NCBI GenBank assembly: GCA_020446285.1 | Contig: JAGREZ010000263.1 | Span: 1 to 9,059 of the forward strand | Direction of reading: 5' to 3' | DNA length: 9,059 nt | Origin: Geminicoccaceae bacterium | Lineage (GTDB): Bacteria; Pseudomonadota; Alphaproteobacteria; Geminicoccales; Geminicoccaceae | Shown here: one piece after another, positions 1-6,701 of the stretch | Numbering within the stretch: position 1 is the first letter of the stretch | Layout: every line of letters begins with the position of its first letter | Notes under the pieces: generated by a model | Database searches by the model: none | What the model saw: only the letters and a program-made list of their open reading frames with translations | What the model was told of the DNA's origin: nothing | Program-made: the position numbers and the translations under genes

Positions 1-1826
1 TCGATCGGAACGACAGAAACCGCAAATGTCCAATCTTCGATATTACTTATCGATTCAGAAAAATCTCCGACAAATTGATCCAGAGGTTCCGCAACCTCCC
101 GTAGATCCTCGTGGAGCGGACGATCGGCGAGAAGCACCACAAGGTAGGCCTCGCCGAACGGCTCCGCCGCCTGCCAGTGACGCACACCGGGAGCGCGTCC
201 GGCTTCCTCGACGCCGATCCGGACCCGTCCGCCCGCCTCGATGCGATTGTCAGGGGTCATCGTCTCGGGCAGGAGGTGATAGGCTTCACCGGCGTCGGTC
301 AGGACATCGACATACATCCAGCCGCCGAGATCGCCCGGCGCGATCGCCTCGATCACGATATAATCGCCTTCCAGCCAGATGCCGTCCGGCCGGTTGGTGG
401 CAACACCGATCTCGCCGGCAGCATTCGCGCCGAGCCGGTCGAGGATCGACGCGGCCGCAAGACATCCGACACCTTCGCCACAACCAAGCTGTTCCGCCCC
501 GCCCAGCCTGACAGGTTCCGGCGCAGGCGCCGGTTCGGGCTCCGGGGCAGGCTCGGGCTCCGGTGCCGGTTCGGGCGTCGGGGCAGGCTCGGGCTCCGGC
601 GCAGGTGTCGGTTCCGGTGCCGGTTCGGGTTCCGGGGCAGGCTCGGGCGCAGGTGCAGGCTCGGGCTCCGGGGCCGGTTCGGGCTCCGGGGCAGGTGTCG
701 GCTCCGGCGCAGGTTCGGATCCGGGACCCGTCGCCGTTGCATCGGCGATGGCCGGCTGCTCGGGTTCGATCACCGGTTCGCCCGGCGGCTGCATCAGCCA
801 CCATGCGGCACCGGCCATGATCGCAAGAAGGCCCGCACCGAATGCCATCCTGCCCGCGCGGCCGGATCGCGCCGGCCTCGTCTCCACCTTCGTGCCGATC
901 ACGGGCGGCGGCATTTCCCGCTTCGGTGCCTCGACCGGCGGGGATGCTGCCGCAGCCATCACCCCGGCATCTGCCGGTTCGTGCGCGGATTGCTGTTCCG
1001 GGCCCGTAAATGCCCCGAGCCTCGACGCCACATCGGCGGCACTCTGCGGACGGTCCTCGACTGATCGCGACAGCAATTCCACGACAAGCGCTGCGAGCCC
1101 GGCGGGCACATCGTCGCGAACGGCCGAAATGTCCGGTGTCGGGTCGATCAGGATGGCGCGGAAGAGAAGTTCCCGGTTGCGCGCGTCGAAGGCCGGTCTT
1201 CCCGCGAGCATCTCGAAAAGTGTCGCACCGAGGGCGAAAAGATCGGTGCGCGGCGAGACGGGGTCGCCGTTGATCTGTTCGGGCGCCATGTAGCGCGGTG
1301 TGCCGATGAGCTGGCCGTGGGTGGTGAGCTCGGTGTCGGTCGTCCGCTCCTCGCGCTTGGCCGCGCCGAAATCGGTGAGCCGCGCCTGCAGGGTCTGCCC
1401 GTCGAGCAGCACGTTGGACGGCTTGATGTCACGGTGGACGATGCCCGCGGCATGGGCCGCCGCGAGTGCCGAGGCGATGTCGCGGGCGATCGCCGAGGCC
1501 GTGCCGGTCTCCACCCGGCCGGCCCCTTCGAGCCATGCCTCGAGTGACGGTCCGTCGACCACCTCCATGATGATGCAGGGCGCGTCGGCACTGTTGTCGA
1601 CGTCGACGACCCGCACGATATTGGGATGATTGAGGCGGGCCGCGGCCCGCGCATCCTCGAGGAAGCGTTCCACATACTGGCGGTCGTGCCGCGCCTCCGG
1701 ACGCAGGACCTTGATCGCGAGCCGGCGTTCCAGCAACGGATCGCTGGCCAGCCAGACCACCGACATGGCCCCCTCGCCAAGCTGTTCAACCAGCTCGTAT
1801 CGTCCAATCCTATCCCCGGGCTGCAT
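1..1826 (-). CDS. Membrane-anchored Ser/Thr protein kinase with Pro-Glu stalk and DUF4384-like C-terminal domain (C-terminus cut by the window edge)
   Basis: The frame is open from ATG 1826 to base 1, giving 608 residues without a stop. Residues 8-270 are a Hanks-type kinase: glycine loop GEGAMSVVW (17-25), ATP lysine K39, catalytic HRD (131-133) with K135 and N138, DFG (152-154), APE (181-183), and the late conserved arginine R259. A single hydrophobic segment at about 326-345 is a membrane helix. Residues 371-438 alternate proline with Glu, Ala or Thr, like the TonB linker. Residues about 485-565 resemble DUF4384 (pattern [20 protein letters not shown], then PDNRIEAGG, then [16 protein letters not shown]). 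Kinase inside and stalk plus DUF4384 outside is inferred. I chose ATG 1826 because GGGA lies 7 bases upstream; ATG 1832 is the alternative. The helix-C glutamate position holds D58. It follows the PP2C gene by 38 bases, so co-transcription is likely. The tail at bases 1-60 is AT-richer, and the true end is probably near. Confidence 0.93.
   Translation of the reverse strand, partial: MQPGDRIGRYELVEQLGEGAMSVVWLASDPLLERRLAIKVLRPEARHDRQYVERFLEDARAAARLNHPNIVRVVDVDNSADAPCIIMEVVDGPSLEAWLEGAGRVETGTASAIARDIASALAAAHAAGIVHRDIKPSNVLLDGQTLQARLTDFGAAKREERTTDTELTTHGQLIGTPRYMAPEQINGDPVSPRTDLFALGATLFEMLAGRPAFDARNRELLFRAILIDPTPDISAVRDDVPAGLAALVVELLSRSVEDRPQSAADVASRLGAFTGPEQQSAHEPADAGVMAAAASPPVEAPKREMPPPVIGTKVETRPARSGRAGRMAFGAGLLAIMAGAAWWLMQPPGEPVIEPEQPAIADATATGPGSEPAPEPTPAPEPEPAPEPEPAPAPEPAPEPEPAPEPTPAPEPEPAPTPEPAPEPEPAPEPEPAPAPEPVRLGGAEQLGCGEGVGCLAAASILDRLGANAAGEIGVATNRPDGIWLEGDYIVIEAIAPGDLGGWMYVDVLTDAGEAYHLLPETMTPDNRIEAGGRVRIGVEEAGRAPGVRHWQAAEPFGEAYLVVLLADRPLHEDLREVAEPLDQFVGDFSESISNIEDWTFAVSVVPI
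513..716. repeat. Low-complexity tandem repeat encoding the Pro-Glu/Pro-Ala stalk
   Basis: This stretch has a 6-base period (a proline codon plus a Glu, Ala or Thr codon on the minus strand) and an imperfect 18-base higher-order unit encoding EPEPAP. It encodes kinase residues 371-438, with proline at every second position. Proline codons vary between CCG, CCC and CCT, so the repeat is degenerate at DNA level. It keeps the reading frame across its whole length. Confidence 0.9.
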
Positions 1827-1864
1827 CGGCATTTCCCGTATTCGATCGCCTGATCATGTTCGTC

Positions 1865-2590
1865 TCATTCCGGAATTTCGACAAGAAGGACGGTGATATT
1901 GTCGCGCCCGCCGCCATCGAGCGCCGCCTGGACGAGATTGTCCGCCGCCTCGTCGAGTGTCCCGTCACGGACCAGCCGCGCCATCCCGGCGGAATCGACG
2001 AAGCCCGACAATCCGTCGCTGCACAGCAGCAGACGGTCGCCCCGGCGGAGCACGCCCTCGAAAGTCTCCAGCTCGACCCGCCGCTCGACGCCGACCGCGC
2101 GGGTGATCCTGTTCGAAAGCGGGTGGTGGCGTGCCGCCTCCTCGCTGATGCTGCCCGCCGCGACCAGCTCGGCAACGACGCTGTGATCGCGCGTGAGCTG
2201 GTCGAATCCGCCATCACCCGAGCGGTAGAGACGGCTGTCACCGGCCCATATACAGGCGAAACGCTCACCGCGCAGGACGATCGCGACGACCGTGCTGCCC
2301 ATGATGCGCCCGCCCGCGCGCTCGGCGAGCAACCGCGCATTGACATCGGCGATCGTTTCCTCGATCCGGTCGACGGAACCTTCCAGATCCGGCGGCAGAC
2401 CGACCAGCTCCAGCCTCTCGCGGACGAGCCCGCTCGCACGATCACCACGGCTGAGCCCGCCCATGCCGTCGGCAACGGCGAACAGCCCGTCCTCCGCACG
2501 CTCGACGAAACAATCCTCGTTATGCCGGCGCACCAGCCCGACATGCGTCCGGGCGGCACTGCGCCAGCGGCGCTGCCCGGCGCCACTCAT
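1865..2590 (-). CDS. PP2C-family Ser/Thr protein phosphatase
   Basis: The 241-residue protein is the usual size for a compact bacterial PP2C (PrpC/PstP catalytic domain) with no membrane segment. All metal-binding motifs are present in order: NED (24-26), DGMGG (41-45), GST (98-100), GDSR (117-120), the TRDHS block (133-137), CSDGL (190-194, metal ligand D192), and RDNIT (229-233, metal ligand D230). It is expected to remove phosphate from Ser/Thr residues with Mn2+ or Mg2+, in the cytoplasm. The kinase gene starts 38 bases after its stop on the same strand, which makes that kinase and its targets the likely substrates. The frame is open upstream to 2959, but I chose ATG 2590 because the homology begins just after it and GGA lies 6 bases upstream. 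ATG 2659 would add 23 residues with no family resemblance. Confidence 0.93.
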   Translation of the reverse strand: MSGAGQRRWRSAARTHVGLVRRHNEDCFVERAEDGLFAVADGMGGLSRGDRASGLVRERLELVGLPPDLEGSVDRIEETIADVNARLLAERAGGRIMGSTVVAIVLRGERFACIWAGDSRLYRSGDGGFDQLTRDHSVVAELVAAGSISEEAARHHPLSNRITRAVGVERRVELETFEGVLRRGDRLLLCSDGLSGFVDSAGMARLVRDGTLDEAADNLVQAALDGGGRDNITVLLVEIPE

Positions 2591-2674
2591 GATCCGTCCG
2601 ATCGACTGACCGTTCCCAAGGAACTCTCCCGACCTTGTCTGGTATCCTTCATGATCCATCGCGACGTCTGCCCG

Positions 2675-2703
2675 ACGATAGATCAGACATCCAGACTTGT
2701 CAG
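2675..2703 (-). promoter_or_regulatory. Candidate sigma-70-type promoter for the PP2C-kinase unit
   Basis: Read on the minus strand, CTGACA (2703-2698) and TATCGT (2680-2675) are separated by 17 bases. Transcription would start near 2668 and leave a leader of about 78 bases before ATG 2590. The match to TTGACA/TATAAT is partial, and it is a prediction by eye only. Confidence 0.35.
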
Positions 2704-2834
2704 TCATTGCCCTGTGATAAAGATCGCAGCCACGAAAACGGGAACCGCCGCAAAATGTTCGGACCGTTACCTGAAAGCAGATCGGCGCGCGAGGCATTGC
2801 CTGAGCCGTCCGGGTACCTCCGGACTGCATTGCC
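2704..2834. repeat. Repeated CATTGCC word in the divergent promoter region
   Basis: CATTGCC occurs three times in the same orientation: 2705-2711, 2795-2801 and 2828-2834. The last two extend to GCATTGCC (2794-2801 and 2827-2834) and start 33 bases apart, close to three helical turns. The first copy abuts the candidate -35 of the phosphatase promoter, and the third overlaps the candidate -35 of the OmpA promoter. This could be a regulator binding word, but short words recur by chance. Confidence 0.35.
2808..2825. repeat. Inverted repeat GTCCGG-N6-CCGGAC
   Basis: Perfect 6-base arms at 2808-2813 and 2820-2825 flank a 6-base spacer. It sits between two GCATTGCC words and just upstream of the candidate OmpA promoter. 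It could be an operator half-site pair or a small hairpin; there is no T-run, so it is not an obvious terminator. Confidence 0.4.
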
Positions 2835-2859
2835 GGAAACTCACCGGTTCCTGTATCCT
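2830..2859 (+). promoter_or_regulatory. Candidate sigma-70-type promoter for the OmpA-like gene
   Basis: TTGCCG (2830-2835) and TATCCT (2854-2859) are separated by 18 bases. A start near 2866 would give a leader of about 38 bases before ATG 2904. The -35 hexamer overlaps the GCATTGCC word at 2827-2834. The -10 match is partial. Confidence 0.35.
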
Positions 2860-2891
2860 TGCCTCGTCGAACGAGAGAACGCTCGCAAATC

Positions 2892-2896
2892 GGGAG
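2892..2896 (+). promoter_or_regulatory. Ribosome binding site deciding the OmpA-like start
   Basis: GGGAG lies 7 bases before ATG 2904. It supports that start over the in-frame ATG at 2859, which would place 15 charged residues ahead of a clear signal peptide. Confidence 0.75.
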
Positions 2897-2903
2897 CTGT
2901 ACA

Positions 2904-3497
2904 ATGAAACGATCGTGCACATCGCTGATTGTCGCCACGGGCCTCATTCTCGCCAGCACCGCCGCGTTCGCCCAGCAGGCGCCGAGCTACACGGCCGAGG
3001 AACTCGCCCGCATCCTCTCGAACGGCGGCGCACCGCCCGAAACCGGCAACCCGGTGTTCAGCGCGGAGGAACTCGCCCGCATCCTGCAACCGCAACAGCA
3101 GATCCGCACGCGCGGCCTCACCGCCGGCAGCGGTATCGAACCGGGCACGACCGGCAGCGGCGTGGTCCCCGACCTGCGCGTGAATTTCGAGATCAACTCG
3201 TTCGCGCTCACGGCCGATTCGAGGGCGACCCTGAACGAACTGGCCAGAGCCATGCAGATGGACCAGCTCTCCGGCCTGCGCTTCGAGATCGGCGGCCACA
3301 CGGATGCAAGCGGCAGTGCCGGCTACAATCAGCAATTGTCGGAAAAACGCGCCGCATCCGTGGTGGACTATCTCCTCGACAAGGGCATCGACCGCAACCG
3401 GCTGGACTGGATCGGTCACGGCGAGGAGATGCTGGCGGATCCGGCCAATCCGGCGAGCGGAGCCAACCGCCGCGTCGAGGTCCGCACGACCGGCTGA
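2904..3497 (+). CDS. Secreted OmpA-family (peptidoglycan-binding) protein
   Basis: The 197-residue product begins with a Sec signal peptide: charged MKR, a hydrophobic core, and likely cleavage after AFA (residue 23). There is no lipobox, so it should be a soluble or loosely held periplasmic protein. Residues about 90-195 are an OmpA C-terminal domain with NFEINS, GHTDASGS (131-138), LSEKRA (145-150) and GANRRVEV (186-193). D134 and R149 match the Asp/Arg pair that grips the diaminopimelate of peptidoglycan in this family. Between signal and domain there are two copies of an AEELARIL motif (about residues 29-38 and 52-61). No beta-barrel is present. The gene diverges from the PP2C-kinase unit across 313 bases, so shared regulation is plausible. 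Its 3' end faces the permease gene 40 bases away. Confidence 0.92.
   Translation: MKRSCTSLIVATGLILASTAAFAQQAPSYTAEELARILSNGGAPPETGNPVFSAEELARILQPQQQIRTRGLTAGSGIEPGTTGSGVVPDLRVNFEINSFALTADSRATLNELARAMQMDQLSGLRFEIGGHTDASGSAGYNQQLSEKRAASVVDYLLDKGIDRNRLDWIGHGEEMLADPANPASGANRRVEVRTTG
2997..3085 (+). repeat. Internal duplication encoding the AEELARIL motif twice
   Basis: A 20-base stretch at 2997-3016 recurs without a mismatch at 3066-3085, offset by 69 bases (23 codons). It encodes EELARIL plus flanking bases in both places, and third codon positions are also identical. This suggests a fairly recent in-frame duplication within the OmpA-like gene, or homogenisation between copies. Confidence 0.8.
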
Positions 3498-3501
3498 ATT
3501 T

Positions 3502-3530
3502 CCGACAATCGGGTTTCGGGGTTCTCCGAA
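3502..3530. terminator. Possible weak bidirectional terminator between convergent genes
   Basis: In the 40 bases between the two stop codons there are two small hairpins: CCGA/TCGG (3502-3505 with 3509-3512) and TTCGG/CCGAA (3515-3519 with 3526-3530). The stems are short and neither strand has a good T-run, so this is a weak call based mainly on position. Confidence 0.25.
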
Positions 3531-3537
3531 GGTCGCC

Positions 3538-6500
3538 TCAGACCGGGGCCGTTGTCGCGACGCGTCCCTTCAGGCGATCGACCAGCCGGGCGATATCGAG
3601 CTGAACCGCGACGAGGCTCGGGACGAGCAGCAGGACGAGAAACGTCGTCACCGCGAGACCGAAGCAGAGCGTGACCGCCATGGGCTGCAGGAACAGTGCC
3701 TGAAAACTCGTCTCGAACAGAAGCGGGGCGAGGCCGCCGATGGTGGTGAGCGAGGTGAGCAGGACAGCGCGGAAGCGGTCGAGCGTGCCCTCGATGATCG
3801 CCGAATGCGGATCGCCGCCGTCGGCGAGTTTCTCGTCGATGGTCGAGACGAGGATGATGCTGTCATTGACGAGAATGCCGGAAAGCCCGAGCAGGGTCAC
3901 GAGGCTCAGGATCGACATGTTGAAGCCCATGACGAGATGACCGGCCACGGCGCCGACGAGACCGAAGGGTATGACCAGCATCACCGCCACCGGCCGCGAG
4001 AAACTGCCGAAGACCCAGGCGAGAATGATATAGATGAGCGTCAGGCCGACGATCGCCCCGAGGCGGATGTCGGCGAGCGTGTTCGACTGTTCCTCGGCGC
4101 GTCCCGCATGATAGACGTCCAGACCGTATCGCCGTGCCAGCTCCGCGACATCGCCGTCGATGGCCTCACGCACCTGTTCGAGGCGAATGAGTGCCTCGTC
4201 CAGCTCACCCGTGACCGCCACCTCCCGCAACCCGTCCCGGCGCTGGATCCGTGAGAAGCCGCGCTCGTCGCGCAGGCTCGCGACCTCGCCGAGCGCCACT
4301 TCCTCGCCGGAAGGGCTGCGCAGCAGAAAACGCCCGAGCGTCGGATCGGCACGGGCCTCCGCGTCGAAACGCACCTTGATCTCCACCTCCTCGTCACCCC
4401 GCGCGAAGCGCCGGGCAACGGCCCCCTCGAACGCGTCCCGCAGCTGCCGGCCGACACTCTCGGTGGTGAAACCCATGGCCTCGCCGCGCGGAAGGAGTTC
4501 GACGAGAACCTCCTCCTTGCCATAGGCGAGATCGTCCTCAAGCTGGCTCACGCCCGGAAGCCGCTCGACGATGGCGCGAAGCTCGAGTGCCGCATCCTTG
4601 AGCCTTGCTATGTCGATGTCCCCGCGCAGGCGGATGTCCAGCTCGCGTCCGGGCGGTCCGCCGCGCCGTTCCTTGATGGTCAGCGTGTCGAGACCGGCAA
4701 TCGGCGGCAGCTTCCGGCGCCAGGCCTCGATCAGCTCGATTGTGCGCACGTCGCGGAGATCGGAGGAAACGATCTCGATATCGAGCCCGCCGACATTGTT
4801 GCCGGTGGATTGCGGTACGCCCGGAACTTCGCTGACCGCCTCGCCGATCCGCGCGAGGCTCATGACGATCACGTCCTCGCCCATCGCCGAACTTTCCGCG
4901 GCTGCCTCCCGCAGGGCCCTGTCGATCACCTCCAGCGCCCCGACGGTCTGCATGCGCGACGTTCCGGGTGCCATGGAAAGATTGGCCTCGATCCGGTCGG
5001 CTTCGGGTCCGTCGAAGAAGACGAACGGCACCCGGCCACTGGCCATGAGGCCGATGGCGATGATGAGCGCGCCAATGGCGACCGCAACGGTGACATAGCG
5101 CCAGGCGATGGCCCGTTCGAGAAGGACGCGGAAGGTGCGTTCGCGAAAACGCTGGAACCCGTCATTGAAGCGTTTGCGAAAACCGCTCTCGACCGTCTGC
5201 TGATGGCGAAGGGCGAGACGCATGTGCGTCGGCAGGACGAGCAGGCATTCGACGAGACTCGCGAGCAGTACGAATATGACGACGACCGGGATCTCGCGGA
5301 TGATGTCGCCGATGATGTCGCCGATCACCATGAGCGGCAGGAAGGCGGCGATGGTCGTGAGCGTAGCACTGGTGACGGGCGCCATCATCCTGAGTGCGCC
5401 GAGTTCGGCCGCCCCTTCCGCGGACATGCCGCGTTCGCGCAGGGAAGTCGCATGTTCGCCCACGACGATGGCGTCGTCGACGACGATGCCGATGGCGAGC
5501 AGCATGGCGAACAGGCTGATCATGTTGATCGACATGCCGAACAGCCAGAGCACGGCGAGCATGGCCGCAAGCGAGACGGGAATCCCCATCGCCACCCAGA
5601 ATGCCACCCTGGCATTGAGGAACAGGAACAGCACCGCCAGTACCAGCACGAGCCCGCTCGCACCGTTTTCGAGAAGCAGGAAGATGCGGCCCTCGATCAG
5701 ATCGGACATGATGTCGAACCGTTCGACGACGAGATCGGCCGGATAGTGTGCATGGTATCCGGCGAGATAGTCGTCGAGGATCGCCGAAACCTCGAGCGCG
5801 TCCGAACTCAGGGAACGCTGGACATGCAGCTCGATCGCCCGTTCGTTGGAACGCCTGCCCTCAGGCTCGTCACTGTCGAAATCATCCTCGATCCGGGCGA
5901 TCCCACCGAGCAGCAGGCGCCGCCCGTCGGACTCGGCGAGAACCGGGATGGCGGCAACCTCCCGTGCGGTTTCGGCAAGACCGAGCGCGCGCGGCTGCAG
6001 TTCCACGGGTCCCTCGACATCACCGGCGGGCACGTCCTGCGAGCTTTGCCGGATGATCGTCGCGACCGACGACGGCGTCAGATCGAGCTGGCGCAGGATT
6101 GCTGGCGAAATCTCGACGGTGATGAACTCGTCGCGTGAACCGAACAGCGTCACGCGATCGATCCCGTCGCGCAGGAGATCCTCGCGCATGGATTTCGCGT
6201 ATGACTTCAGCGTGGCCTCGTCATAGGGCCCCGAGAGCACCAGCCTCGATATGGTATCGTAGCGCACCACCCGGCGGACGACCGGGCGCTCGCTGTCCTC
6301 GGGCAATGTCGTGATCTGGCTCACTGCCTGTTCGACATCGGAGTGCGCCTCCTGCATGTCGCTGCCCGATTCCATCTCGACCGAGACGATGGCGAGACCT
6401 TCGGCGGCCGTGGCGTTCACCCGCTTGACATTGGCGAGAAAGCGCACCTCCGGCTCGATCGCCTGAATGATCGTCCCCTCGACATCCTGTGCGGTGGCGC

Positions 6501-6642
6501 CCGGCCAGGCGACATTGACCGTGACGACATCGATGCCGAAATCCGGAAAGAACTGCCGCTTGAGCTTGGCGAGCGCCACCAGCCCGACGAGCAGCATGGC
6601 GATCATCAGGAGATTGCCGGCGGTGCGGTGACGAGCGAACAT
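3538..6642 (-). CDS. RND-family efflux transporter permease (inner-membrane pump subunit)
   Basis: The 1034-residue protein has full RND length and the duplicated layout: TM1 at about 9-28, a large periplasmic loop, TM2-TM6 at about 326-470, a second periplasmic loop, and TM7-TM12 near the C-terminus. The proton-relay pair in TM4 is present as D389-D390 (motif IGIVVDDAIVVGEH). TM6 carries E465 and ends in LPTHM. TM10 reads LSGILVNDSIILV with N926-D927 and has no lysine at the AcrB K940 position, a variant found in divergent RND branches. It should export substrates by proton antiport as a trimer joined to the adaptor encoded just upstream (59 bases between stop and start). Substrate cannot be predicted. 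ATG 6642 is the only ordinary start, but family-like residues GGGIVG precede it in frame, and no strong ribosome binding site is seen. Confidence 0.93.
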   Translation of the reverse strand: MFARHRTAGNLLMIAMLLVGLVALAKLKRQFFPDFGIDVVTVNVAWPGATAQDVEGTIIQAIEPEVRFLANVKRVNATAAEGLAIVSVEMESGSDMQEAHSDVEQAVSQITTLPEDSERPVVRRVVRYDTISRLVLSGPYDEATLKSYAKSMREDLLRDGIDRVTLFGSRDEFITVEISPAILRQLDLTPSSVATIIRQSSQDVPAGDVEGPVELQPRALGLAETAREVAAIPVLAESDGRRLLLGGIARIEDDFDSDEPEGRRSNERAIELHVQRSLSSDALEVSAILDDYLAGYHAHYPADLVVERFDIMSDLIEGRIFLLLENGASGLVLVLAVLFLFLNARVAFWVAMGIPVSLAAMLAVLWLFGMSINMISLFAMLLAIGIVVDDAIVVGEHATSLRERGMSAEGAAELGALRMMAPVTSATLTTIAAFLPLMVIGDIIGDIIREIPVVVIFVLLASLVECLLVLPTHMRLALRHQQTVESGFRKRFNDGFQRFRERTFRVLLERAIAWRYVTVAVAIGALIIAIGLMASGRVPFVFFDGPEADRIEANLSMAPGTSRMQTVGALEVIDRALREAAAESSAMGEDVIVMSLARIGEAVSEVPGVPQSTGNNVGGLDIEIVSSDLRDVRTIELIEAWRRKLPPIAGLDTLTIKERRGGPPGRELDIRLRGDIDIARLKDAALELRAIVERLPGVSQLEDDLAYGKEEVLVELLPRGEAMGFTTESVGRQLRDAFEGAVARRFARGDEEVEIKVRFDAEARADPTLGRFLLRSPSGEEVALGEVASLRDERGFSRIQRRDGLREVAVTGELDEALIRLEQVREAIDGDVAELARRYGLDVYHAGRAEEQSNTLADIRLGAIVGLTLIYIILAWVFGSFSRPVAVMLVIPFGLVGAVAGHLVMGFNMSILSLVTLLGLSGILVNDSIILVSTIDEKLADGGDPHSAIIEGTLDRFRAVLLTSLTTIGGLAPLLFETSFQALFLQPMAVTLCFGLAVTTFLVLLLVPSLVAVQLDIARLVDRLKGRVATTAPV

Positions 6643-6701
6643 CCCGACGATGCCGCCGCCGGCAACGCCGGGCCCGTCTCCGGTCTCGCGCGATGCGCCG
6701 C

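Larger units (their letters stand above)
2591..2903. other. Divergent intergenic region between phosphatase and OmpA-like genes
   Basis: These 313 bases hold no convincing gene; short frames here have no recognisable product. Composition is less GC-rich than the flanking genes. The region must carry the promoters for both divergent units. I see one candidate promoter per strand, an 8-base word occurring near both, and a 6-base inverted repeat, each listed separately. Confidence 0.7.

Noticed and set aside
379..1293. Plus-strand frame encoding a Gly-Ser-Ala-rich protein
   Set aside because: It is the antisense reading of the kinase's proline stalk and juxtamembrane part; the Gly-Ser pattern is a mirror of the Pro-Glu repeat.
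1..2590. TerY-type phosphorylation triad or a type VI secretion PpkA/PppA pair
   Set aside because: No von Willebrand factor A domain, FHA protein or type VI structural gene lies in the window. The left flank could still contain such genes, so this is unproven and not excluded.
3498..3537. Strong intrinsic terminator between the OmpA-like and permease genes
   Set aside because: Only stems of 4-5 base pairs without a T-run on either strand; kept as a low-confidence feature only.
1856..3604. Long plus-strand open frame (582 codons) across the PP2C gene, the intergenic region and into the OmpA-like gene
   Set aside because: It is antisense to a clear PP2C and out of frame with a clear OmpA gene. 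The product has no recognisable domain, and high GC content makes stops rare.
4810..6138. Plus-strand open frame of 442 codons
   Set aside because: It is antisense to the permease and very rich in Asp, Glu, Arg and His, as expected from reading the opposite strand of membrane-protein codons. No family resemblance.
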